Positions 38,001 through 50,530 of a DNA stretch of 64,000 bases are shown here, one piece after another (position 1 is the stretch's first letter; the number at the start of each line of letters is the position of its first letter). The translations under genes were made by a program, and so were the position numbers. The DNA is taken from assembly GCA_020746105.1 (NCBI GenBank), contig CM036624.1, positions 21,412,084 through 21,476,083 of the forward strand, read 5' to 3'. A model generated the notes under the pieces. It searched no databases, had not been told where the DNA came from, and was given only the letters and a program-made list of their open reading frames with translations. This DNA comes from Trogon surrucura. Lineage: Eukaryota; Chordata; Aves; Trogoniformes; Trogonidae.

Positions 38001-41000
38001 GGATTCCCTGCTTTTTCAGAGGCTCGGTGGCCTGGAAGTTTCCCACCTAATTGCAGTGCCTAGGTTTGGATTGTCATTTCCATTAGATGAGCAATGGAAA
38101 GCACGAGGCACTTTGACAGATTCTACTGATTTATGACTTCAAATTGCCCTCTGGGACTCCCTTTTCCCATTTACTGCGTGAAAAACAGCCACCGGTTGAT
38201 CTTGGGAAGAAAGAGCTATTTCAAAATTCTGTGATGTAAGTACAGTTCTTGCTAAGGATGTTCTTATCTGTCAAGTTAAGATGGGTGGAAAGACTGAAGG
38301 CTGTGATGCATCATTCGATGAGATGGTGTGGTCCCCTGCAGAACGCAACAGAAAGCTTCACTCAGTTGCTCCCTTGAAGAGAAACCTTGGCTGGATAGCA
38401 GCATGCTGCTTAAAAAAACAACAAAAAAAAAAAAAAATCAAAGTGTTAAATCCATCTTTTCCTTTAGTAGTTTATTCCAGTGGGTAATTACCCTCACTGC
38501 TCATTGTGCCTCATTTCTCTGTGAGTTTTTCTGGCTTAGTTTCTAATTCCTGGTTCTTGGTTTGTCAGTCTTAATACCTCTCCTCAGTATTTCTCCACCT
38601 CATTGATAGAGTGGGTGTCTTCAGTCTTCTACTACCACACATTTTCTAGGTCATGACTCATTTTTTGTAATATTATTCCTTTACATCTACCCAAATTAAT
38701 TTTAGTTTTATGGAAATACTTTCTATAGGGTAGTTCTTTACATTCTCCGAAATATAGTATTTGGTTTAGTTAATGTGATACAATCTTGTGTTGTAGGATG
38801 CATGCCACTTTGTGTTAGAATGTCATACACAACTGTAATTTCATTTTGTGGGGCAAACTTAATTTGCCTCTGTAGAGAAAACTGATACTTAATTGATTCT
38901 TGACTAATTGATGTCCCAGTGTAATTCACTTTTTACTGTATTGTTAAGTATATCTCTGTCAGGAAAATACTGTTCTTAAAATGAGTATTTCTCTCTAATG
39001 CACTGTCCTCTTTGACTTGGTACTATACGTGTGCCAGCGACGAGACAGAGCATGCTCTTCCTGCTTGCCAAACTGCTTCTTCATGTATTCACGGCTCAGC
39101 CAGGCAGGTGGGTGACGGTGACAAGCCAGGCTGCGAAGAGCAACGGGTGAGCAGAATTTCACAGAAAAGAGGATACTGAAGTAGTGAAAGAAGACAGGGA
39201 AGCCACAGTCATTTTACTATTGTTAAATTTAGTTCCATCTTCAAGGTAGTTACGGAGTTTTCGTGGTTGATGGCTTGCATTGCCAAGGAACGGTGAAGAG
39301 CTGCTGTCATTATGCTGTTGCATATGCTCAGACTTAAGGGACGCTGCCTTTAGAGATTTAGAGCATCTTTGGTGGAATTGTTTCATTCTGGAGCCTCCAA
39401 CCAAGCCCCATAAAGTAATCAGACCTGACAGGAGAAGAGCTTGCTTACATCAGTGCTTGCTGTGTCTACTTTGATAAATTAAAAGTTGCTTTGTATAGGA
39501 CTTGCACATATTTTGTTTGACCATGCCTGCGAAATAATTAATATTCTCATTTAACATCATTGACAAGATGAGGAACTGCCAACTTCCTCCACGGAGATGG
39601 TTTAATGAAAATTGTTCTTTGCCAGAATTTTGAAGGTCAAAACCAGCTTAAATGTGTAAACAGAAATTATACCAAGGTAAAGCAAAAAAAAACTTGTAAT
39701 TAATCTTTTTTTAAGAAGTCTTTTCCTCCCTTGGAGATTTTCAAATAGTGTCAGACAAGGTTCTTCTAAATTTTGTTAATCATCTCTCTGAAGAGTCACT
39801 GTTAATTAACTTAGTCATTTATAAATGTTATGAAATAGTGTTACTGGCTTATTTCTATTTGTAAAGGCATCAGGAAATTTGAGTATAGTGCCTTTTGGAA
39901 AGTAATTAATTTTACTCTTAAATGCCTATTGATATTTCTATATTTCCTGTTGATCGAAAAATAATACCTCTGCCAATTTAAAGCTCGCATGATGGTTCAT
40001 TCAGATTTCCTTTACAAGGAATGGTCAGGACAGCATCGTTGAGCTGATCCAGTTAAAATTATGACCCTCACCTGATGAGTTCAAGAAAAAATTATCATAA
40101 TATTCTGCCTCATCTGGGTTTCCTCCCTCTCTGGGGATGATGGAAGGTGGCCCTATCCCATGTGATTTGGGAGGGGCTGTGAGGGTTTTAACTAATTAGG
40201 AGCTTAATGATGGGAGGGGTAAGATCAGAGCAGTTCAAGCGCATGTTGTAATACCAAGGACAGAAACCAGCTAATTCTCTCATGATCGCACCCCGGTGCT
40301 GCAGTATTATCTCTGGGCAAGGCCTTGGTGATGTTTTGCAGGGTTATGGGTGGTGCAGAAGTTGCTCTCATGGTCTCCCTGCTTACCTCACTGATCGGAT
40401 CTCCTGTTCTGGATGTCAGGTAGAACCTGTACCTAAGATATTTCAACTTCATGGTGTAAGATATTGTCAGCTTTTCGTCTTCTTCAGGTAGGGGATTTGC
40501 TGTCTCCTCATAATCTGACCTGTGGTGAGATCCACAAAGTACCAGTTGATCCACTATCTATGGCAGCTCAGCTAGCTTTGCTAGCTGAAGAAGAGCAACA
40601 TTGCTAGTCAAGACGGGGGCCACTGTGCCCTGCCAGCCTCCCGTGCTCCACAGGTGAGGGTATGAGCTTGTTACAGACACAATTTGGCTTTCTTTCTGTA
40701 TTGGGTTTGATTTGGATCTTCAGTACTTCCATGGTGTGTTACTTACCACTGCACTGTCAGCTTGTAGCATTCAAAACTCACCTTATTTGTTTAATATAGA
40801 AGTTGATGGTCAAATTACTGTATCCTGTGTGGAATCCTGCAGTTGGGGATAGCCTGTGCTGGTCAGGCCATAGGGTTTGGTATGTGCACTTCTGGATGGT
40901 TTTTTTTCACAAGCTGGTACTTGTTGAGAAACTCCTCTAGCCCACTCCACAGTGAACCTGCATGACATTTCCTTTTCTTTGAACAAGGAATATACAAGCA

Positions 41001-44000
41001 GTTCTGCAACAGTTGGGGATCTTTTGTTGCTGGCTAGCAATTAAACTATTTTCTAGTAGTGGAGGTTTTTTTAGCAGAAGGATGTCTCGTTTGCCAGTAT
41101 CACATCTACTCTGTATATGAGAATTAGCTATTCGTACTGTCAGGTACCCCAAATGTAATTACTGGAAGAATCAGATACGGTATGATTAAAGGGATTCGTA
41201 TTTGTTATTAAAGGGTTTTCTCATTATTAAATACTTCAGCAAAATTTCAGCAACTGGTGACCTCTTTTGAGAAATGACTCTTTGCATTTTAAAGGCTTTA
41301 TAACCAAGTCATCCTTTCTTGTTGGACACATGGAAGATGAATAGCTGGTTCTTGCCTGCGATTTCCAGTCTCAGGGGAAGTCCGTTTTTGCTGCCTGTGG
41401 TGATGCTCAGCTGCATCATAGCTTTTAATTTCCTCCAGGCGCCTGCAGGACTTTGTGTGTCCCCTCTGGCATGACCTACATCCTTGCAGAACCAGGAATC
41501 CCTCGGCACTGTTTAGCAGAGTCTGAGTTCCAGACAGAAAGTCCTGTTGTCGTTAATCCCTAGCTGTAAGCTATGTGCCAATCTCTTTCTTGCGCCCTTA
41601 AATATTTTTCCTGTAGAAGGATACAAATGGATTTTCTGTATTAAAGATGATGGTAGAAAATGTGAGTGCTGTCTTGAGCGTTATGGATACTAGGTGTGTT
41701 ATTACACTGAAAAACAGAGAAGGGTGTGTTGAATAGAGCACAAGTACCTTATCAATTCAAAATATATATGTGTTTTTTCCCTTGAAGGAGGGAATAAGCA
41801 GTGAAGTAATAATTCCAGCTGTAGCTTGAATTGTGTTGCTGCAGGTCAAATCAAAGACAAGTGTATCAATGTGTTAGATAATTCAGTTTAATTTGGAAGG
41901 CTTAGGTTAATGGAGGAATAAGATGGTGATACTTAGGGTGAATTAAACACCGCAATCTGTTATGGAAAGGAAATATATCTAAAATGTGAGATCAACTTGT
42001 TCATTTTGGGAGGTATCGCGCTCTTTCCAAGAATGTCTCTTCTACTGTTGTGTGGTGCTGAAGGTGTATGAAGCTGCTGCTGGACTTTGTCACTCAGCAC
42101 TGAAGTTACTGGACCCGTACTGTCAATGGCCTAATTTTATGCAGATGCATCAGTTCCTGTTTAGTAGATAAGCCTAGAACATTGTTGTTCAGGACTTGAT
42201 TAGTTTAATATAAATTTTTTCCCCTTAGCTTCCAATTTGTATTTAGTCCTGAGCAGCACATGTCTATTTGTTCTTGAGCAAATACTGCTGCCAAGCTTTG
42301 GCAGGTTTTTTTTTCTGACTTTGAAGAGTTTATGAGAGATCATATCCACTCTACCTTTGCTAGAGCAATCCGTCTTTTAAATTTCACTTGGGAGATAGGC
42401 TCGCCAATTCATCTGCTCTTATCCTAGTCAGCTGCTTCTGTACTTGTCTGATCTTTCTTGATCAGTGATGCTTTGTGCTGAATTTTATCTGGGGCGGTAA
42501 CAGTATGTTATACAGTGGCGTTATCTTTCTAGAAATGCCTTTCTCTAGAAATATATTCTGTGCTCTTCACAGCTTTGTCATACTGAGGGCTCATAATTCA
42601 GAGTAATCAGTGGCTCTGCTGAGGTTTTTATCCTTCCTTTGAGTTCCTAATGCATACCAGACTTCCTATCAGTCTGTAGGAACTTGTATTTAGGCTGCCA
42701 AACTTAATCTCACCTACATTATTCCACTTCTGAAAGTCATCTTGAAGGATCTTTTCTTCCATCTGATATTTCTTTGCTGCTGCATCATACTGATGTTACC
42801 TTCCAGTATGGTGCCATTAGTAGGTGTCTCTGTGGTCTGTGCTTATCCAGTGCTTGAAGGAAAACTATTTTTGCTTTGATGTAAATACATACCTATTCCA
42901 AAACTGTTTACAAATATTAAATGAAGATCGTCCCAGCAGGGCAGATAGTTCTCTTAACAGTAAATGACTGTTAATGTTCAGAAAAAGGGAGTTGGTGGCT
43001 TGTTTAACATCATGCCTTAAGTCAGAAATGAGTACTGATGACATAACCTCAAGTCCTCTGCTCTAAAAGTCAGATAACACTGTATCCTTTTTATCGGGGG
43101 ACTGCCCAAAGGCTTTTAGAATATGTGGTATATGTCAGTGCAAACTTGAGGCTGAGATCTGGAAAGCCATCTGGAAGATAAATTTCATGGGAACTGAATT
43201 TTCAGAGCTCTTGGGTAGTTTTGAAAAGTGAAGCCTGGATATTTTAACCACTGGTATTTTGATGGATATGCTTTCTTGGGGCACCATGCGTGTCCTTTCC
43301 CCGGGTACTGTCACAATACCAGACTGAGCTTCACCATTGTTTTTATTTTTTTATTTATTGAAGATGAGTAGCTCAGGTGAGTTGATGCACGTAACGCCAC
43401 GCTCATATGTGTTTACTGTTTCAGTAGTACTTATCTTGAGGACTTTTGGTGAGATTCATTTGAAACTTTCCAACTCTCGATCTGCAAATGTAGTATCTTT
43501 GGGAAAAAAACCCACACACACAAATATCTGTGTTTCTCCCTTATGCCCCCAATTCTTTTTGTCATTGTTGTGTTTATTGTGCAGGTTGATCTCAAAGCAT
43601 GGAGTGATATGTGAGCTTAAGTAATAATGCAGAGTGAAATCTCTGAAGTAACCAAGTTACGGAGAAGTGCGTTCATGAAAAAAACAAATTCTGTGCTTTG
43701 CATCTGGCTGTGTAACAGTGGCACCTCCCTTGTAGTTTGGATTAGCATAATTTCCTCCACTGCCTTAGCACCACCTCGACTTGCTTAATTTCTCCGGAAT
43801 CCAAAACATACGTGTTTCCACAGAAGTTGCTGCTTTGGGATTTCCACACAGCTTTACCTGTCCATCCTATGAAACCACCCTCCTGCCTCTAAGCCAGGGA
43901 GAAAGCATGCCAACTGTAAGCTTCTTAACTTTAAAAAAAAAACACCCAACATGCAAATTACCTTTATTGTTTGTTTTGGGTAGAGAGTAAGACTACCTCA

Positions 44001-45411
44001 GTGGTGTACAAAGATTGAGACTAGCATTTATCCCTAAACAGGATAATTTTTGATGACAAAGGTTCAAATTTGCAACTCAATTGCTGCAGCTTAGCAAATT
44101 GTGACTGTTTCTGTACAAGCAAGTGTAAGCTTAAAACTCTCTGCAAGCCAATAAAAGTCAAACTTACTTCAGGGTTTTGCTGTGGAAGTGCACAGGTGCA
44201 GGGTTACTGCAGCTCCCAATGCATGGTAAGAGCAAGAGTCCAAGCGCTGCTGTGAATGAGGTGGATGCCAAAGGTTAGAGTTATTCATGTTATTGGGATC
44301 CCACCAGGAAGAAAAAGGTTTTTTTCTCCATTTCACTTGAAACCAGAATGACCCCAAATTACTTTTATATGTGGGAGTTTCCTATTACATAGAATTACAG
44401 AACTGTGCTTGTTCATGGGTCCTAGGACAACAAAAATCTAAATAAGAGTGTATCTTTTTGGTTTTAAATGTCTGGATCAAATTCCAAAGATGCAATCTAC
44501 TCCTAAACTCCCAAGTCTGATGATCTTGTTTCATTCCCTCATCCCTGCATGTCTTGGCCCCATCTGGCCTTCATCGTGGGACGCGGTGCAGAGCGGCACT
44601 GCATGCCTATTAAAGACAGTGGGAACCTTTCCAACGGGTTACAAACCAAGCCCGCAGAGAAGGAATCTGCCTTCCTAAGGGATGCACGGTAGCAACCGTA
44701 TTGCTCAAGCTCGGAGCAGATACAGCTTATCTGAGGCAGCCTTGAGAGGAGGTTTCTTTTGTGAGATTTCCTAGTATGGCATGTTTACATTGCTGCGCAT
44801 TGTGGAGAGGATTTCTTACCAGCAGCTTTTAATCTTCTCCGATGTGGAGTGCAAACGCTGTTCTGACATCAATCATGCTAACAACACATTTGTACACAGA
44901 ATAACAGTCACCTTTTAAATACGGGAATCACAAATAGATGCTGACAGAAAAATGTATTTAAGCAGTTTCAAGTCTGTGCTGTAATAAGTAAAGCAGCCAT
45001 TGCATTCCACAGAGCTGCATGCTTTAAATGCCTTACAGAAAAAACAAACCCTAACTGAATCACAGTAATAAAAAAGGAAGTGTTTACATCTCTCAAAACA
45101 TTCTGTAAAATAATCATTCCATCCTTTTAAATTTAATTTCGGCAAATTTGAATCCAAATGAGGTGAAGGTTGAAGCATAAGCTTTCATGGTAAGGTACAA
45201 TTCCGCACGTAATCTTTTGCAGGTGGCTGTTATTCATTTATTATTTGTATTTCCATATTGCTTAGCAACTCCAGTCCTGAACCAGGACCTCACTGCTCTA
45301 AGTGCTCTGCTAACATCAACGAAATGGATGGTCGCCGCCTTGGAGAACGCACTATTTTGTATTGAAGCCAAAAGTAAACTAATGATTTCTCATTCTGTCC
45401 TCTTTGAGAGG

Positions 45412-45432
45412 AAAAAAAAAAAAAAAAAAAAA
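45412..45432. repeat. Poly-A tract, 21 bases
   Basis: An uninterrupted run of 21 adenines is followed by GAAGG. It is the longest homopolymer in the window. No retrocopy was recognised upstream, so I treat it as a simple repeat. Confidence 0.9.
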
Positions 45433-46460
45433 GAAGGCTAAGTGATATTTAGTTATGTGATTACCAGTGTATCTCTTGAATTGCAGAATCTACACAGATA
45501 TTTGGGGGCCTGTCAAGCATGCAGGCACAAATATGTGTAGTTTTTCCAGATTTTGTGTCCTGATGTCTAAAACGGGGGAATGCAGCTTCTGCAGCACTGT
45601 GCAAGCCAGGTTGCTTTTCTCTGAATAACCATTTGCTGATGAAGTTGCTCGTGCAAGTAACTGCTCATGCTTTGCATACCCCCTACAATTAAAGAGCAAC
45701 AGCCTACCCTGCATTGTTGAGTACTTACTGATACTTGCTCTGCAAGCGGCTCAGCACCTGTGTCCTCCAGCCAGCCGATGCACGACACTGCCTACCTTTA
45801 CTTGAGAAGTTATGTAAGTCAGCATGTGTGAATCTGTATCCATGTCCCCATTTAACATCTTAAGTAGAAATGTCCTGTTTTTTCAAGGGAAATAAGCTTC
45901 ATAGAAAGCAATAATACCTCCTTTTGAGAGCTGGAAAGGTGGAAAAAGTAGACAAACTTTTGGTCTCAAAGTCATTTCATCAGCAAATTCAAAGTTAAAT
46001 GCAGCTCAGATGCAACCGTGCTCAAGCACTCGTGAGCAGAGGTTGCTGCTGTGGGGCAAAGAGTTGCCACTGAACATTGGCAGCTTCTATGTGTCAATCA
46101 CAACCGTGCTCTCAAATGGGGAGGTTCATACCTCTGCTTCAAACCCTCTCTCTCGCCCCTGCAGCAGCCCTGTTTTGCTGGTCCGTGCTACTTCCCAGAA
46201 GCCATGCGGGACCAGGCTGTGGCCATGCCCTTCTGGACAACTATCTCAGGACATTGTTGGTTTGCATATGGTGGATGATTTTAATAGCAGGCTCTTGCGC
46301 ACAGAGGTCATACGGGGGAATCATGTAAAATGCCTTTGCATCAAGAGGTTAAAAATAACTTATGCTAATTCTGGGCTCCAGCCAAAGTTACCCAGCTGTT
46401 TGGCTGAGACTGGGAGCTAACAGACCAAAAAAGGATACTCAATTAAAGTGTCACTCTGGC

Positions 46461-46482
46461 GGGGGGGGGGGAGAGAGAGAGG
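46461..46482. repeat. G11 run with adjoining GA repeat
   Basis: Eleven guanines (46461-46471) are followed by alternating AG units to about 46482. It is a simple-sequence tract likely to vary in length and to be error-prone in sequencing. Confidence 0.9.
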
Positions 46483-49400
46483 TGGCCACCAACGGAACAA
46501 AAATGAGGTGGGCTTGACTGCAGCAAATGGTTTGGGAGAGGATAGCCCATGTGCAAGTGCTGTGGGCACATGTTCAAGTTTCCTCCGCGTGCCCTGGGGT
46601 GGGGACCGTGATGCTCGTGGTAACAAAGGACACATGGCTTTCGTTGGTGGAGCTGTGTGGCTGCAGTGTCAATAAATGAACTTTTAACGCTGGCGACTAA
46701 GCATGACAACCACCTGATGTGCAATTCACCTTTGCTTGTGTGGGAGGAGGTGGGAAATAAATTTTTTTTTTAATATTCAGTATGTTATAATTTTCAGAGC
46801 TATAAGCTTCTATATTTCATTTCACCAGCTGTGAGTTCTGATTTACATGGACATGTTACATGCTGGCTGAAAATCCAAAAATGCCTCTATTGTTCTATGT
46901 TTTCTGAGTCTGTCTAACTTTGTTCTACCTGATATGACACTAGATAGCGTGACATTTGGCTGGAATACAAATGAAATGCTGTCATATGCAAGCTGGTCCA
47001 AAAGGTCTAAGGGAGAAAAGTTTAATATCAGTTTAGGGGAAAAAAACAACAAACGTCATTCCATTTGCTATCTTTATAGGCCTACAAATCATCAGGGATG
47101 GTGATGTAAAACAGCAGACATCAATCTTTTCCATACCAAAATAGAAGCATAAGTTGTCAAAAGTAATTTACCTTTCAAAGGATCTTGATGTGTGAAAACA
47201 TGAGTCCTTCATGTAGGAGTAGAGCTGAACAAAATGTAGGAAAATTTCTCACGGATGCCTGATGAACTCTCATTCTTTGTGACCTCAACCCATGTTTTCA
47301 ATGAGAAAAGCAGGAGAATTTCAAGCTACAAATCCAGCTCGGCTGTGACTTGAAGTAAAAAAAAAATAATCTAAAACTGATGCTTATTCTGTGCTTGTGT
47401 GCTCATAGCTTACAAACCCCTTTCAAGAAGAAGTTGCCTTCCTTGCTTTAGGGGCTTGGAAATGGAGATGTTGTGTGGCAAAGGTTTCTTAAACTCATTG
47501 CCTTCGTTGCTTTCAGAGCTATGAATCTTAATCCTCTTTCCTCCGCTGTAGGTAGAAAAAATCTGATCTATTATATACATTGCCTGTGTTGGTACTTTCC
47601 TCATTCAGAACATTTAATTCACCTTAAAAATGCTTGTCCTCACTTGCTGCCTGGAGTACTATCCCACCTGCCTTTTGCTTTTCAACGCTAAACTTACTGC
47701 GTGAGCTGTCTTTCTTTGGAGGTCCTTCCACCTGACTGCATCCTAGCTTATCTTTGATTTGACTTCTATTCTTCCTGTGCCACTGGAATTTCTTCTGTAC
47801 TTGGTCTCTTCTGGTTTCCCTTGTCCTCACCCTTTGTTTCCTTGTCTTATTTCCTGAAGGATCTGGCACCTTCCTTTGCTGGAATATTATAGGGGACTCC
47901 AGAGGTGTCTCTTATTTTCTTCATTCTGTCTCTTAAGGTAAATTAGATTGTTATCTTTATGAGTTCTGACTTCTGCTTGTCTCCTGTCACTTTATGTTCA
48001 ATATAAATTATAAGTTGTCCATAGTAACTCCATAGGTAGCTGGCTGTCAAACTTGAGGTCGATTAAAAGTGATGAAGGAGAGAACTGAGGGGTTTATGGG
48101 ACAAGACTAGCGAATGTGAACGGGATGTAGGCATGCTGCAGGGATTTCTTATGAGCTCCAAGACAGGGCTGTTGACTTGGAATGGAGTAGAGGTAAAAGG
48201 AGCTGGGGATGTTGGGTGAGGAGAAGCTCTCAGGAGAACATTGTACTGAGTAGGCAAAGGATGAGCCTGGACTGTTGTAGAGGGTCTGCAGAAAACTGTG
48301 TTAGGAGGCCAGGTGGAGGCTGTAAGACTTGAATTGCTGAAAATGAGGCTTTGTTAGCTGTGCTGCACGTGGAACAACTTGTTATAGCTGTAAGATTAAT
48401 GAATGAATGAAAAAAAAGGAGTACAGGAGTGCCTGCAGGCACAAGACGTAGTTTTACAAAGGCAGCTCGGGCCTGGTGAGGGAAGAAAGGCAGGCAGGTT
48501 TGTATAAATGCTGGACTCCAGAAAAGGCCCAAAGGAATGGCAAGAAAACCCGCTGAGTACCCATGTGCAGCACAGCGAGTATCTGGGCACGGGAGAAGAG
48601 CATTTATGGGATCAGAAAATTAAAGTGGTGCCTCTTTCCTTGTCAACATCGCAACCTCTTCTGCCACTGTGCCAGGGGCAGGAGGGAATTGCCCTCCCCA
48701 GGCCTGGTCTCTCCCACCCAAAACTGGCACAACCAGCTGCTTTGTGTTTCTGGTGACCCTTCTCACCTCCGAAAGAGACTCTGCTGCTGTTTTCATGACG
48801 GTGTTAATGCATGCTGCTCACTGAGCTGGAAGAAGGGAGAAGTTCTGTCTCAGTACTGGTGCCTTAGGAGGAGGGAGTCTAAACCTTAAAGGGGTGTTAA
48901 GGTTGTAAATGAAATACCCTGACTGCTACTCTGTTTGCAGTACATTTAAAATTAAAGTTCAAGCAGGCTTCTGCAAATTTATTTCTAATTATTAGGAACG
49001 ATCATACAGTTTTAAGGCTAGAAATAGTCATTGCCTTTCTTCATAACCTCACCTGCTGATTTCCACAGCCCAGCTCTAGCTCTGAGCGTCTCTGTTAGGA
49101 TCTATCCCCCTTGCTCCTGCCCCCCGGGGGCCCAGACATGGTGAGCTCAGCCTGACCTGCAGACTCTGCCATTTTCCACCTTTGTATTCTAGTGCTTTGC
49201 TATAAATTGCAAGTTATGTGTATGTAGGTGCTGTACAAAGACTATTGCATTTTGAAAACTAGAGACTTGTATCACATGTTGGTTTAAACCTGTGGTGGAG
49301 AGGTAATTATACATTATTTTTCTACCCTACTCAAAATGGTAAATTAAAGCAAAACTCGGTGGGTTTTTTTTATAGCATTATTTTTAATATTAAAAATTAA

Positions 49401-50480
49401 AGCACTAACCCCCAGTTTAGATTTTTTTCTTTTTTTTTCCCCCAACAATCTAAAGCTTTCCATTACTACATTGTAAGATTAATGAATCCCTCTGGAATCC
49501 TCAATTACCACAGTTTGTGGAGATTTCTGGTTTTCTGCAGGTCTGGTGTCGCAAAAGATACACATTTCTGCCTTTGTATGTGCAAGAGCATGTGACTGGA
49601 GTCAGATCAGCCTAATGCCCTCTGACAGTGGGCGTGTGAGATTTTCCAGCACAGAAATCAGCAAACTATTCAAAGTTGCTGCACACAGCCCTTGTGTTGC
49701 TTTCTCAGATTAGAGTTTACAAGTTTCAAAAGAAACCTGTGGAAGTTGGGAAATTGGTGGTGGTTGAGGTACTGCCAGGCTGCCCAGCCCTGCCTCTGCA
49801 GGTCAGCAGCTCCAGCTTTGGCCAGATCCAGAACCAGGGAGGGAGAGGAGGATGAGTGAGCCGAGGAAGAAGGGAGCTGCAGCTTTTGCTGCCCTGTGGC
49901 TCCCAGCTTTGCCCCACTGCTGGTCATGTCTCTCAGGGCATTATTTTTTTGCACTGCTGCTGCAGGTTGTTGCAGATTTGCCTGGTGCGGGGTTTAGGGC
50001 TTCCTGTGTTACCAGCCGTGGGACTGGAGATGACTCTTTTATCGACACTGTGCTGGCTCCTATGTTGTTTTTTTCCAGATGTAGAGCTGAGATAATGCTT
50101 TTTCTGTGTTGCACAGCACTGTAGGAATGTCTGTGCCTTTGCATACTGGATGGAGAACAGCTCAGTAAAAATACTAAACTGTTTTTTTTAGTGCTCTCTC
50201 TGTCTCTCAATAGTCTAGGGTGTTACTTCTCATAGAAACAGGGGTTTTTTTAATATGCCTTTATCTTGGTATTGTTCCTTTAGACAAGGCCTTTTGAATT
50301 TCGTGATAACTTGGATGGTGGTCCATGTGACAAATACTCGGTGGATGCAGGGACTATAGCTACCATAGACTCATTCTGGTTTGCTCAAACTGTAAACAGC
50401 GTGCAGGGAAAAACATTTTTGCCTTTCATTCTCTGTGTAGCCATTTGATATTAGTAGCTGACAGATTTCCACTTCTTAGC

Positions 50481-50530
50481 ATTTGTTATCTGCTTTGTAT
50501 GTGCCATTTGTTATCTCCGTTGTATATGAC
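50481..50530. repeat. Tandem duplication, 25-bp unit, two copies
   Basis: Copy one (50481-50505) and copy two (50506-50530) both start ATTTGTTATCT and share TTGTAT further on, with four mismatches in 25 bases. This is an older local duplication. Confidence 0.9.

Larger units (their letters stand above)
31216..45400. other. Gene-free stretch downstream of BEND5
   Basis: I find no exon, RNA gene or transposon that I can support. Seen here are two short tandem repeats just after BEND5 (31891-31918 and 31977-32020), A-rich tracts (31711-31755 and around 38412-38437) and a 17-T run (36957-36973). All open frames are under 110 codons and lack domains. By mammalian synteny this may be an intron of AGBL4, but nothing in the sequence proves it. 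Confidence 0.7.

Noticed and set aside
40225..40554. Minus-strand open frame of 109 codons with protein-like composition
   Set aside because: No domain or homologue is recognised, an overlapping + strand frame exists, and the length is within chance expectation for the region.
44389..44410. CATAGAATTACAGAACTG, resembling an antisense CR1 tail
   Set aside because: The following bases lack the GGTTGGAAGGGACC-type continuation expected of an antisense CR1.
45187..45432. Possible retrocopy ending in the 21-A tract
   Set aside because: There is no AATAAA at a proper distance before the tract, no recognisable gene-like sequence upstream, and no flanking target-site duplication that I could see.
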